From: Gymnothorax reevesii
Taxonomy: Eukaryota; Chordata; Actinopteri; Anguilliformes; Muraenidae
Reading direction: 5' to 3'
Assembly: GCA_029721435.1 (NCBI GenBank)
Contig: CM056583.1
Location: 71,480,120-71,544,119 of the forward strand
Length of the DNA stretch: 64,000 bases
Both the position numbers and the translations under genes were made by a program. Under the pieces are notes generated by a model that was given only the letters and a program-made list of their open reading frames with translations, searched no databases and had not been told where the DNA came from. Positions 50,710 to 62,600 of the stretch are shown one piece after another. Each line of letters opens with the position of its first letter. The first letter of the stretch is position 1.

Positions 50710-52317
50710 ATTAAAGCTGCAAGCAGCGTTGGGACGGGTCCTCGCCCACCCGCGCATGTCGAAACGGGGGCGAGACGCCCACCCGCGCATGCCGAAAGGG
50801 GGGCGAGACGCGTTCGAGCGATGTCGAGCATTGTGATTCTTTGGACAGTACGAGATAGAGGGAAATGTTTTATGTTGAGTTGAGTGCAAACCCCTTCACT
50901 GCAAGAGATTTTTGTTTTGATTAATGGAGCTATGAGCCATGGAACCTGGTCAAAGTATCTGAAGCACATTTAATCACTGGTGTGTATTGTGAAATCTTCC
51001 CCCATGCAAGAACTTAGTGAAGGGAGATGATCCGTGGGCTCCAACTGCCACCCGGTGGACAATTGTGTAGTGGCACACAGAAATACATGGAAATCAATAA
51101 AAATCAAGAAATTAATAAATGCTTCTTCTACGTAAATCCTAGAAAGCTGAGATTTTGGGAGCATGTTCCCTGAACACAGACAAAAGTTTCATACGCTGCA
51201 ACTTATGGTGAATTCAGAAGTGCGTCACTCTATATTTTTCAAAATATGAATATTCATAACATATTAATATCTCCAGAAATATTCATAGAAATTGTTCCAT
51301 GCTTGGCAGTTTGTCTGTACACATGGAGCTTATGAAGTCTACCAAAGGACATTTTGATACAATAATTGGTTTGTTCACAGTAAGAAATTATGTGATACTG
51401 TACAGCATATTATGAACATAACATTTTTTATTTCAAAAAGTGTTCATTGGATTTTCACGAAATCAAGTGAGAATATCTGTCATGGTACAGCAATGATGTG
51501 TGATTTTTTTCAGAATTTTCAAACATTGCGACTGGCCGTGGTGTAAGCCAAAGTGCCATTTTGGAGGATTTAGGTGGCGCTAGAGAGCCATTTTGTGCCT
51601 TTGGTGGAGAATTTTGAGATAAGAAATATGTTTGTAGCCTCTAAAAATTAACTGCAAAATTTTGTTTGTTTTTGAGCATGTTTAAGGGGTAAAAATAATG
51701 TTGGAAACTGCGTATGCATCGAGAAAAGGCAGTGAAAGTGGCTGCGGACCCCATCTTTGACGCCTCATAAAATCCGAACCGTAGGACTTTTGACGAAGTT
51801 GTACAGTAGTTTTCATCGGAAGAGTGTGCTTTGTCATCTATTAGCTTTTGGGGTTGATACAATGAACGCCCCGAGAGGAGTTCGCGTTTGTTCGAGGGCT
51901 AATTTTGGCCAAATTTAGGGGAAATTGCAAATTTTGAGATGCAAATTGCGGACTTCCTGTTCAATTTAGGTCAAAAGTGTGTCCTAGTCATTTGTAGGTC
52001 TTGATGAGATGAACGATTCAGCGTTGGTTCCATCTCTCTATGACTTTCCTACCGGTCGTGATGGCTGTCTAAGTGCCTGTAAAAAGTGCCTTGGTGGCGC
52101 TAGAGAGCCATTTTGTGACCGATGGGGTTAGTTTTTTCATTTTATCAAATTTTTCGCCAGACTTGAGGAGTGTACCAATTTTGGTGAGTTTTTGAGCATG
52201 TTTAGGGGGTCAAATTCAAGCTCAAAGAGGCGTAAGAAAAAAGAATAATAATAAGAAACACGAGAAAAACAATAGGGTCCTCTCCAAGGCCCTGCAGGCC
52301 TGGAGGCTCGGACCCTA
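50710..52317 (+). repeat. Unit U32
   Basis: 1608 bp with its own hairpin at 52273-52317. Near 51961-52020 the sequence is diverged (TTGAGATGCAAAT, AACGATTCAGCG). The second octamer remains intact; the first reads TTGCAAAT. Confidence 0.8.
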
Positions 52318-52387
52318 ATAATAAGAAACATAGCAGGAACAATAGGGTCCTCTCTGAGGCCTTTCAGGCCTCGAGGCTCGGACCCTA
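52318..52387 (+). repeat. Extra tail hairpin after U32
   Basis: 70 bp: A(TAA)2, CATAGCAGG lead-in, hairpin 52343-52387 with TTC loop. The same form occurs at 19953-20022 and 10344-10413. Likely the displaced tail of U31 or an earlier split unit. Confidence 0.55.
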
Positions 52388-53926
52388 ATTAAAGCTGCAA
52401 GCAGCGTTGGGGCGGGTCCTCGCCCACCCGCGCATGTCGAAACGGGGGCGAGACGCCCACCCGTGCATGTCGAAAGGGGGGCGAGACGCGTTCGAGCGAT
52501 GTCGAGCATGGTCATTCGTTGGACAGTACGAGATAGTGGGAAATCTTTCATGTTGAGTTGAGTGCAAACCCCTTTACTGCAAGAGATTTTTGTCTTGAAT
52601 ATTGGAGCTATGAGCCATGGAACCTGGGCAAAGTATCTGAAGCACATTTAATCACTGGTGTGTATTGTGAAATCTTCCCCCATGCATGAACTTAGTGAAG
52701 GGAGATGAGCCGTGTCATCCTATTGCCACCCGGTGGACAGAATGTGTAGCTGCACATAGAAAAACATGGAAAATAAATAATAATCAAGAAATTAATAAAT
52801 GCTTCTTCTACGTAAATTCTAGAGAGCTGATATTTTGGGAGCATGTTCCCTGAACACAGACAAAAGTTTGATACCCTGCAACTTATGGTGAATTCAGAAG
52901 TGCGTCACTCTATATTTTTCAAAATATGAATATTCATAACATATTAATATCTCCAGAAATATTCATAGAAATTGTTCCATGCTTGGCAGTTTGTCTGTAC
53001 ACATGGAGCTTATGAAGTCTACCAAAGGACATTTTGATACAATTAACGGTTTGTTCACAGTAAGAAATTATGTGATACTGTACAGCATATTATGAACATA
53101 ACATTTTTTATTTCAAGAAGTCTTCATTGGATTTTCACGAAATCAAGTGAGAATATCTGTCATGGTACAGCAATGATGTGTGATTTTTTTCTAAATTTTT
53201 AAACATTGCGTCAGGCCGTGGTGTAAGCAAAAGTGCCATTTTGGAGGATATAGGTGGCGCTAGAGAGCCATTTTGTGCCTTTGGTGAAGAATTTTGGGAT
53301 AAGAGATATGTTTGTTGCCTGTAAGAATTTACTGCAAAATTTTGTTCGTTTTTGACCATGTTTAAGCGGTTAAATTAATGTTGGAAATTGCGTATGCATC
53401 GGGAAAAGGCAGTCAAAGTGGCTGCGGACCCCATCTTTGACGCCTCATAAAATCCAAACCGTAGGACTTTTGAAAAAGTTGTACAGTAGTTTTCATCGGA
53501 AGAGTGTGCTGTGTCATCTATTAGCATTTGGGGTCGATACGATGAACGCCCTAGGAGGAGTTCGCGTTTGTTCGAGGGCAAATTTTGGCCAAATTTAGGG
53601 TGAAATGCAAGTTTTGATATGCAAATTGCGGACTTCCTGTTTGATTTAGGTAATAGGTGTCGATTGTTTATTTTTAGTCCTTGATGAGCTGAACAATATA
53701 GTGTTGGTTGCATCTCTCTATGACTTTCCTACCGGGCGTGGTGGCCCTCTAAAGGCCAGTAAAAAGTGCCTTGGTGGCGCTAGAGAGCCATTTTGTGACC
53801 TATGGGGAGAGTTTTTTCATTTTATCAAATTTTTCGCCAGACCTGACGAGCGTGCCGATTTTGGTGAGTTTTTGAGCATGTTTAGGGGGTCAAATTTGAG
53901 CGCAAAGAGGCGTAAGAAAAAACAAA

Positions 53927-53959
<33 letters not shown>

Positions 53960-54022
53960 GAAACATAGCAGGAACAATAGGGTCCTCTCTGAGGCCTTGC
54001 AGGCCTCGAGGCTCGGACCCTA
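52388..54022 (+). repeat. Unit U33
   Basis: About 1635 bp with its own hairpin at 53978-54022, preceded by a ten-step TAA run (about 53928-53960), the longest in the array. The middle has TTTTTTTCTAAATTT, which breaks the otherwise conserved TTTTTTTCAG. Confidence 0.8.
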
Positions 54023-54192
54023 ATAATAATAATAATAATAATAAGAAACATAGCAGGAACAATAGGGTCCTCTCTGAGGCCTTGCAGGCCTCGAGGCTCG
54101 GACCCTAATAATAATAATAATAATAATAAGAAACATAGCAGGAACAATAGGGTCCTCTCTGAGGCCTTGCAGGCCTCGAGGCTCGGACCCTA
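54023..54192 (+). repeat. Two identical 85-bp hairpin cassettes after U33
   Basis: Cassettes 54023-54107 and 54108-54192, each A(TAA)7, CATAGCAGG lead-in and a hairpin with TGC loop (54063-54107, 54148-54192). They match each other and the U33 hairpin, so local tandem duplication of the cassette is more likely here than displaced tails. Confidence 0.75.
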
Positions 54193-55740
54193 ATTAAAGC
54201 TGCAAGCAGCGTTGGGACGGGTCCTCGCCCACCCGCGCATGTCGAAACGGGGGCGAGACGCCCGCCCGTGCATGTCGAAAGGGGGGCGAGACGCGTTGGA
54301 GCGATGTCGAGCATTGTGATTCGTTGGACAGTACGAAATAGTGGGAAATCTTTTATGTTGAGTTGAGTGCAAACCCCTTCACTGCAAGAGATTTTTGTTT
54401 TGAATAATGGAGCTATGAGCCATGGAACCTGGTCAAAGTATCTGAAGCACATTTAATCACTGGTGTGTATTGTGAAATCTTCCCCCATGCATGAACTTAG
54501 TGAAGGGAGCTGATCCGTGGGCTCCAACTGCCACCCGGTGGACAATTGTGTAGTAGCACACAGAAATACATGGAAATCAATGAAAATGAAGAAATTAATA
54601 AATGCTTCTTCTACGTAAATCCTAGAAAGCTGAGATTTTGGGAGCGTGTTCCCTGAACACAGACAAAAGTTTCATACGCTGCAACTTATGGTGAATTCAG
54701 AAGTGCGTCACTCTATATTTTTCAAAATATGAATATTCATAACATATTAATATCTCCAGAAATAGTCATAGAAATTGTTCCATGCTTGGCAGTTTGTCTG
54801 TACACATGGAGCTTATGAAGTCTACCAAAGGACATTTTGATACAATAAACGGTTTGTTCACAGTAAGAAATTATGTGATACTGTACAGCATATGATGAAC
54901 ATAACATTTTTTATTTCAAGAAGTCTTCATTGGATTTTCACGAAATCATGTGAGAATATCTGACATGGTACAGCAATGATGTGTGATTTTTTTCAGAATT
55001 TTTAAACATTGTGTCAGGGCGTGGTGTAAGCAAAAGTGCCATTTTGGAGGATTTAGGTGGCGCTAGAGAGCCATTTTGTGCCTTTGGTGAAGAATTTTGG
55101 GATAAGACATATGTTTGTTGCCTGTAAGAATTTACTGCAAAATTTTGTTCGTTTTTGACCATGTTTAAGCGGTTAAATAAATGTTGGAAATTGTGTATGC
55201 ATCGGGAAAAGGCAGTCAAAGTGGCTGCGGACCCCATCTTTGACGCCTCATAAAATCCAAACCGTAGAACTTTTGAAAAAGTTGTACAGTAGTTTTCATC
55301 GGAAGAGTGTGCTGTGTCATCTATTAGCATTTAGGGTCGATACGATGAACGCCCTAGGAGGAGTTCGCGTTTGTTCGAGGGCAAATTTTGGCCAAATTTA
55401 GGGTGAAATGCAAATTTTGATATGCAAATTGCGGACTTCCTGTTTGATTTAGGTAATAGGTGTCGATTGTTCATTTTTAGGCCTTGATGAGATGAACAAT
55501 ATAGTGTTGGTTGCATCTCTCTACGACTTTCCTACCGGGCGTGGTGGCCCTCTAAAGGCCAGTAAAAAGTGCCTTGGTGGCGCTAGAGAGCCATTTTGTG
55601 ACCTATGGGGAGAGTTTTTTCATTTTATCAAATTTTTCGCCAGACCAGACCAGCGTACCAATTTTGGTGAGTTTTTGAGCATGTTTAGGGGGTCAAATTT
55701 GAGCGCAAAGAGGCGTAAGAAGAAACAAAGAATAATAATA
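54193..55740 (+). repeat. Unit U34, last complete unit, no hairpin
   Basis: 1548 bp with a B-type body. The tail AA(TAA)3 is followed by the head stub at 55741. Private changes include GGAGCTGATCCG and GAGCGTGTTCCC. Confidence 0.8.
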
Positions 55741-55785
55741 ATTAAAGCTGCAAGCAGCGTTGGGACGGGTCCTCGCCCACCTGTG
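55741..55785 (+). repeat. 45-bp head stub, right edge of the array
   Basis: ATTAAAGCTGC through the GGGTCCTCGCCCACC motif of a unit head, then abrupt change to unrelated sequence. The array therefore ends inside a head, not at a tail hairpin. Confidence 0.8.
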
Positions 55786-55953
55786 CCATTCCCTCCTACG
55801 GGCAATACTTTGATGTCTTATCGCCCATTTGGTGGCCATTCTGGATTTAGACAACTTTGGGAGGCAGAATTACCTGCAGCAAGTGAGCATCAGTCCAAGA
55901 ATGATCTCAATACAGAAGAATTTCAGTGGGAAAAGAATGTTGTACTGAATTGA
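55786..55953 (+). other. Unrecognised open-frame fragment at the array edge
   Basis: From the breakpoint to a TGA stop at about 55951-55953 one frame reads GNTLMSYRPFGGHSGF..., of mixed composition and unlike the repeat-derived frames to the left. No start codon or convincing splice acceptor is visible at the breakpoint. It could be the tail of a host exon, a captured gene fragment, or chance. I do not recognise a family. Confidence 0.25.
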
Positions 55954-56046
55954 CTTGCAAGCAGTTGTTTTAGGCGTTAAGTTAGTGACTGAGAGAACGG
56001 AGTGAAATGGATAGAGCCTTCATGTACATGTCAGAAAAGTCACCAG

Positions 56047-56106
56047 GGCACCGCAGGGAATCGAACCCCATCCCAGGATTAACCGGGAGCAGCCATTACC
56101 AGTGCC
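56047..56106 (-). repeat. tRNA-like relic, possible SINE head
   Basis: Read on the minus strand, GGCACTG at one end pairs with CGGTGCC at the other (seven pairs, one G-T), and GGTTCGATTCC matches the RNA polymerase III B box. At 60 nt it is too short for a full tRNA, and the A box is poor. A decayed tRNA or a tRNA-derived SINE are both possible. Confidence 0.35.
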
Positions 56107-56190
56107 TTTTGCTTTTTGACAGTTCATGTAGGTCAAGCAAAACCTGCTTTACAACAGCATTTGAGTAACAGCATTTCATTCCCATGCTCA

Positions 56191-56196
56191 TTTATT
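56191..56196 (-). terminator. Candidate polyadenylation signal
   Basis: AATAAA on the minus strand, about 410 nt downstream of the Helentron stop codon. It is the only exact hexamer I noticed in the spacer; in AT-rich DNA this is weak evidence. Confidence 0.25.
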
Positions 56197-56605
56197 CTGC
56201 CATTGTGAGTAACTATGTGCGGTTTTCAATTTGTAAGGAGCCAAATGCTTTACACAAAATGCTGTTGCAATGCAGGAAAAGAACCTTTTTACTTTTACTT
56301 GAAGACTGCGTTTGCTTGTGATTGAGAATGAGGATTTCTCAGCAGGTTTTGCATAATATAAACACAATTGATATATAATTTCTAATCAATCGTAATAATG
56401 TAAAATCTACATGTACACATGTTGATCAATGAAAAATAATTGATCTTCAGATTTGGAGTGAGACAGACTCTGCACCAGTAACACACATCTATGAATATTA
56501 CAAAAAAGACAAAAAGGTCAGCTTCCTAATGCATTTAATTAATCCTATTATTTCGCATTGTAGAGTTCACGTACATACTCAACGTTTGTGAATACATGTG
56601 TCGTG

Positions 56606-59600
56606 TTAGTGCACCTGATCTTTGACATTAAAACTACAAATAATGCCTTCATGGTCGCTGAAGTATGTGGGCATCACTGTACATTCCACATCATACTGTG
56701 TCGTTTTAACATAAACATGATCAATGAGTGTACCATTCTCTGTAGTCTCTTGTGTGACATGCTGAATGAATCCTTTTTTTAGCATGTACTGACACAATGT
56801 TGTTGTTTTTAAGAGGTTTTCATTAAAGTCACCCATTACTATAATTGTCTTTTGCATCGGATTAAGCCAATCAAGTAATTTTCCCAGATTTTGTTTGAAT
56901 ATAGAAATAGGGTAAATCGGCGGACGGTAAATTACTGCCATCAACATGTTAAATTCGTTACACTGGCACACCAAGCATTCCAGATTAAAATCTGGTACCT
57001 GCAAAATGTCACTGTGTAAATGGTTCACATAGTATAAACCTACTCCACCATGTTCCATATTCTGTAGTTCTGACAATTTGGGGTTACTGCTGTTGTAACA
57101 CAAACTGCGAGGACGACTCTGGAAACTGTAACCGTTGATTTGGACACAGTGTAAAGGGGATTGAGTAGTGAGCCACGTTTCAGTGATTGCAATATAATGC
57201 GGCTGTAAATGATGCGTACAAGACATTAGATCAAACAAGTGGCGACTTAAATTTTGAACATTCATTAAATACACAGAGAAACTGTGTGGATTTAATGAAG
57301 GCTTCGGCTGCTCGGTTAGAAATTGGGGCATGCTCTCCATGGCCTCCTTAATGGTCCCTTTGCAGTAAATGGCTCGCTCTTCAAAATCTCTAATGATTAG
57401 CCCAGATAAAGCTGTAACGCGACTTAATGCTACATACGCCTGCCCAGGAGCAAACACCTGCTTTAAAGAAACTACAGCCTCGTCTACAGTTAATCCCTGC
57501 ACTTTATGAACAGTACACGCCCACGCTAACTTTAAAGGAAACTGACGACGCAACCCACCGCGTTTTCGGGTCTTTTCTTCCTCCGGATCAATTGCAGTAG
57601 AAAACCTGCATTCTATCGCTGCATGTGCACGTTTTCTCCTCCTTATTGACCCAATTCGGTCATCATCAAATTTAACATAAACAGTCAGTGGAAATGTCTC
57701 ATCCTGACCAAAATCCATCTGTGTAACTGTGCCACATGCTCCATTGACCAGACCATCTTCTACATCGATGTTCTTGCATAACATCACGCGCGCATTCCTG
57801 GCCAAACACAAACTGCTAGGTAAACATGTGTCCGCTGCATCACTGTGATGCCCTACCATCAGCTCTAATTTGCCCGTTTTTCTATTGTTTCTATAGTCTT
57901 TTGCTTCAATAACTACATGATCAGGACACATGGCGAAAAGCTGCTTTAGATTATGCTCGCTCACTTGCATATTGGTCGCAAATATATGCAAAGCTGAGCT
58001 CTCTTCACCTGTCTCGCGCAATTTTAATAATTCTATGTCGCTCTTCAATATGGGGGTATCCTTCGAACGTACCCTTAAACGGTTAAGCAATTGTGCAAAA
58101 ACGTTGTCTTTCTGCCTGACTACCGTTTTCAGTTCCACGACACTAAAATTGCACCACAGGTCCACAGCGACCTGACCGCTATACAGAGGCTTCCCTTTAA
58201 CAGGAGGCAACTGATAGAAGTCTCCAACAGCTATCACACTGACATTACCGAATGGGGAAAAGTCTCCTGTCTGCTTAACCTGCCTTAACCTGCCATGGAC
58301 ATAAGCCAACAGATTGTGATCAACCATGCTGATTTCATCTATAATGAGAATTTGGAGGTGGCTCAATTCAGCCCTCAGAGAATTGAGTTTCTCTTCACCC
58401 AAGGGGGTGTACGGTAAGGTAGCATGGATGCCGATGTTAAACCGGTGATGAATTGTTGCTGCATTCAAATTGTAAGCAGCTACACCTGTAGGAGCAGTTA
58501 ACAAAATGCAAATATCATCTGGTTGACGACAAAGTGTTGACAACAGCCTCCCTGCTTCATATTGAACCGCTCTAATTAAATGACTTTTCCCCGTCCCTGC
58601 ACCGCCTGTCACAAACACATGCAAAGGTTGTGGGTTCTTACCCATCACCTTTTGCAAGCACCATTGTCTAATCTTATTAAAAACAGCCATTTGTGTCTCA
58701 TTCAGAGACCTAACTAAAGCCAAACCCTCACTTCTAGGCAGGATCCTCTCTCGCCTTTCCAACTGCGCAACCTGTCTGCTACCATCTACTAAATCTGGAA
58801 CATTGTCCATCGAGTCCCCCAACTGCTCCTGTTCCACCTCTGCTCCCTGCTGCTGCCTTCTTTCCTCTAAACATTCTAGGCGCTCTACTTCCTGTTCAGG
58901 GCACAGCTCACCCCAAGCATCTTCATCTATACCGTGGTGCTGCTCTGCTATCTCGCGCGCTCGATCCAAATGAGGACAATCTATTTCAAACTTGGCCCTA
59001 TTTTCATCTACTACAGCCTGAACCGAGTGTATGGAGCCATCACTGAAAGTTACCTTCCCGTCATTATAGAACTGTTCAAACAACTCAAATCCTTCAGGTT
59101 TGAGGTCTAAGTCAGCTCTATAAGGGAGAAATAATTGCAGCAGACTTTGAAAATGAGCCTCCTCTTGTTTGTCCAAATTGAAGCGCATGTAACGCACAAC
59201 TGCAAACTGAGAACGTGTTCTCCTCAAGATAAAACCCAAGTCATTTTTTAGTTTGATTCTATCACGAGACTTTTCGTTTTTGGAGAGAACGCGATACTCT
59301 GATGCAAATGTAGCCATGCACATGTCTGTGAACGCATCGTTGTCAGGCCTGTTCCTATACCTGTCCACCATGCTGGTCATCCACATGTCTTCTGTGCTAA
59401 GATTATGGGAAGATGCCTTTTGCCTCAAAACACTAAGCGGCAAACTCATCTTCACCAGGTTGTTCCCTGTTGGAACAAACACCACCTTTCTGGAACACTC
59501 CTTCAAATGCATGTTTGTTAGCCTATACACGGCCTCCTGGGCACAAACGTCCCTGTTATGCAAATATACACTGCCCAGCTTCTTTAAAGCATCTTTAGCA

Positions 59601-62600
59601 GAGAGGTTACCTTGCTTTGAGGCTTCTTTATGGGCATTATTCAATAATAGGCCAATTTCTCTCTCTGCTTTAGTTATATATGATATTATGTACACAATTA
59701 CTGCATAGGCGTCCGTGACAAAGCTAATGTCCATGTTAGCGTTCCAGCATTTTAACAATTGCTTACTATATTGATTAATCCAAACTTCGTTAACCCCTCT
59801 CCTATAAACCACTTTATATTTTTTTTCCATTGTCCTATAGGCCTCTTCGAAGATATCTTGATTAATATTAAGACTCATAAACAAGTCCTCTACATTTGTA
59901 TATGGCACATCTGATTCTAAAGCGTCTTTAACGGATGTCAGAACGGACTCCGCATAAGTCTTTGGCATTTTGTCATCATCATTAAAACATTTACAGACTG
60001 GCTTGTTTTTTGGATCTGAATCTGCTGCCTTTGTCCAATCGCATTTGCATTCTTTAATTTTACATAGAAATGTTCGAGCAGAAACTGGTTTTGGGAAATT
60101 GAAACGACATGTAGTGTTTTTTTTCTTGCAAGACTTTGAATGATGTTTTGAATGCATTTGAACTGATGACACCATGTCCAATAATGTGTCATCATCTGAG
60201 GGCAGCTCACAAGTGACGTATTTATCAATGAATTCAACCACTTCCTCATCTTCATTCCTATCAATTTGGGGAGCACCCTCAATCCAAAATAAAGCGTGAA
60301 CATGAGGAGAACCACGCTGCTGGAATTCGATTCTGTAAAAGTAATCGATGATTTTACCGATTGGTTGCAAAGGAGACATGAGAACAGTTTTCAGAAAACA
60401 ATGCCATCTGTAATCAAACATTCGCGCAGCTGTAACTGGATTACCGCGCAACAACTGACACCTGTCTGCCCACTCCAAATCATCCACAGTCTGTGCTCTG
60501 CCTTCCTGTCGCAGGATGCTGGTCAGGAGATTCTGCCAGCGCAGATCTGCAGACGAAAATGAGCAAAACCAGGTGGGAATCCCCAATTGGCGAACACAAG
60601 CAAAAACATCCTTCTGAACGGACTGCCAAAAAGCTGGGGTACCTCTAATAGGTCTAAGAAACCTAAAACCATCATCGAATTCTAATAACTGCTTTAAAGT
60701 GTCATCATCTTGCAATATGTTTTGACTAATGTTTTGCGATTTCTGACCCCCTTTACCCTTACGCAATGCTACAGAAACATTGGATATCACCATATCCAGC
60801 TCAGACATGTACTGAGCATAAAAGATGTACTCTACATTCCGCGCAAAACGCCCATCAACATTCATGATCCTATTATTAAAATAACGGCACAATGTTAAAC
60901 GAAGCGAACGAGTGTCGTGGAAAGTATTCCCACCCAGAGGAAACAACACAGGGAAACATTTAGCTTCATTGCTGTGGTCTGTAAGCATGCGAACTGGACT
61001 ATTACCCTCCGCTGGTGCAATATTTACAACGTCCATATACTGGTCTAACATTTCCTGACCTATATCTACAGGCATTAGACAAGTGTCCTGAAACATACAG
61101 TGTTGCTGTCTGTCATGCAACATTTCATCTTCTGCCATGTCTGATGACTCTTCTACATCAACACCTTCAGTATCTGTAACCTGGTCATCTTCCTGTTCTT
61201 GCTGACCTAATTCAGCTCTGACAGCTTCAAGCCCACTAGTGGATTCAGCCTCTTCCACCTCATCTGTCTGCCGCCTAAACTCGTTTACCCACTCTTCATT
61301 GAACTCAATGTCCCTGTAATGAACATTGGTCCTCCTTAAATATTCTACTGCCTGTCTTACACGCAAGGCATCCACAAACTGATATTCATAATGCCCTTTG
61401 TATGTCAATTTACGCTTTAACTTGACCTGCACCAAAGATCCTTCCATACTAGTGCGTGGCAACGAATTTACAGATTGTACAATGTTCGCTGGAACACAAG
61501 TTACCGGCCCATGGACTCCGCCTTGACCCCCTCTGGGCAAACAAAGCATCTTCATGAACGGAATATGCAGAGCTATCAAATGCTGTTCTACACTATTCAA
61601 GCATTCCAGTTCAGGAGGAATGGGATCAAGCTCCAAGTTATTAATCCAGCATTCAGCTGGAACCTGACCTCTGCTAATCTTGTGATGACATGTGTAACAG
61701 ATCCACAACTGACCTCTGGATATAACTACCTGACATGGCACATAACACTCCTCATTACATTTATGCAAGTAAGCCTCATTAATACAAGTCTCTGCAATAC
61801 TTGCCATTGCCAAATTTGAGCTATAAACTTCCTTGTCGCAACAAAGCACCTGAGATCTGAACAACAACCTACAACAAACACAACAGACAAAATCTGGTCC
61901 ATCTCTGACCTGCTCCAAAAACTGTTCCATCACACAACCAAAATCTTTGGATTCATCCTTTCTCTGTTTTCGACTGAACATGACCCTAGCAATAACTTGC
62001 TGCTTATGTTCTAAACTATCGTGATATTTCCTTTTACTCCCTTCTTTAACCCTCTCCCTGTGCTGGATGTTGTGTTTGTATTTAACTACACTCTTGGTTT
62101 TCACCCTTTCCCTGTGTTGGATGTCGCCTTGATATTTTTGCATACTCCTGGCTTTACTCTCAGTTTTAACTCTCTCCCTGTGCTGGATGTTGTCCTGATA
62201 ATTCTTCACACTCTTTGCTTTACTTCTTGCTTTAATCATCTCCCTGTGCTGGATATTTTCCCTGTATTTATTTGTCCTCATCAATTTAATCTTTTCCCTG
62301 AACATTACATTATCATGATACCTCTTTCTAAACATTAACTGACGTTCCTCCTTAAGCAACTTATTCAGTTTCTCCTGCATCCTTTTTTTCTGAATCAGAT
62401 ATTTTGATCTTACAGACATTCTACATGGCATTTGCTCACGAGTAGCCTTCAACACATCACCACAGTCACCTACACCTTTATCAGAATCAACCACCTCATT
62501 ATATTCAATTGTTGTCTTGTTACTAGCAAAATCATCCATTATTCTAGACCTAATGTTGTAACTTGTCGCTTCAACTTTACAGTAATTATAACAGCTCCTC

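Larger units (their letters stand above)
1..55785 (+). mobile_element. Tandem array of non-autonomous Helentron-like (HINE-like) units
   Basis: Thirty-four complete units, a left partial and a 45-bp right stub follow each other head to tail with no unrelated DNA between them. A unit starts at ATTAAAGCTGC, a near-palindrome (GCTGC-AA-GCAGC), and ends in a TAA tract, with or without 45-bp hairpins whose outer stem is TAGGGTCC/GGACCCTA. Unit starts (A of ATTAAAG, ambiguous by 1-2 bases) are about 528, then 2131, 3755, 5531, 7095, 8719, 10414, 11972, 13534, 15168, 16786, 18338, 20023, 21582, 23358, 24922, 26546, 28101, 29928, 31484, 33048, 34670, 36218, 37772, 39470, 41087, 42712, 44330, 45894, 47456, 49157, 50710, 52388, 54193 and 55741. 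No conserved reading frame exists. Head, microsatellite and 3' stem-loop match the HINE layout; the HINE/teleost assignment is from memory and needs a repeat-library search. Confidence 0.85.
55954..56605. other. Unique AT-rich spacer between array and Helentron gene
   Basis: No gene seen. It holds a tRNA-like relic (56047-56106), short inverted repeats of AACAGCATTT (56153-56162 and 56167-56176 against 56258-56267), and on the minus strand the probable 3' untranslated region and 3' end of the Helentron. I could not find a TAGGGTCC/GGACCCTA hairpin here, so the Helentron 3' terminus is not of the array type, or it lies elsewhere. Confidence 0.5.

Noticed and set aside
1..55785. Centromeric or ordinary satellite DNA
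   Set aside because: Unit ends coincide with transposon-type termini, unit lengths vary by hairpin cassettes, and clean insertions at junctions are visible. A satellite origin would not explain these.
1..55785. CRISPR array
   Set aside because: Repeats are 1.5-1.8 kb and share their whole length; there are no short repeats with unique spacers, and the sequence is eukaryotic.
56606..57283. Non-LTR retrotransposon from the endonuclease domain
   Set aside because: The EEP domain is fused in frame to a PIF1 helicase and HUH Rep, and no reverse transcriptase is present; this is the Helentron arrangement.
59253..59708. Plus-strand frames opposite the Helentron gene (also 61475-61819, 62021-62338)
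   Set aside because: They lie antisense to conserved domains of the large frame, lack recognisable domains and owe their length to its codon usage.
59938..60315. Second minus-strand frame overlapping the Rep domain
   Set aside because: A shifted frame of the same strand, inside the HUH region, with no domain of its own.
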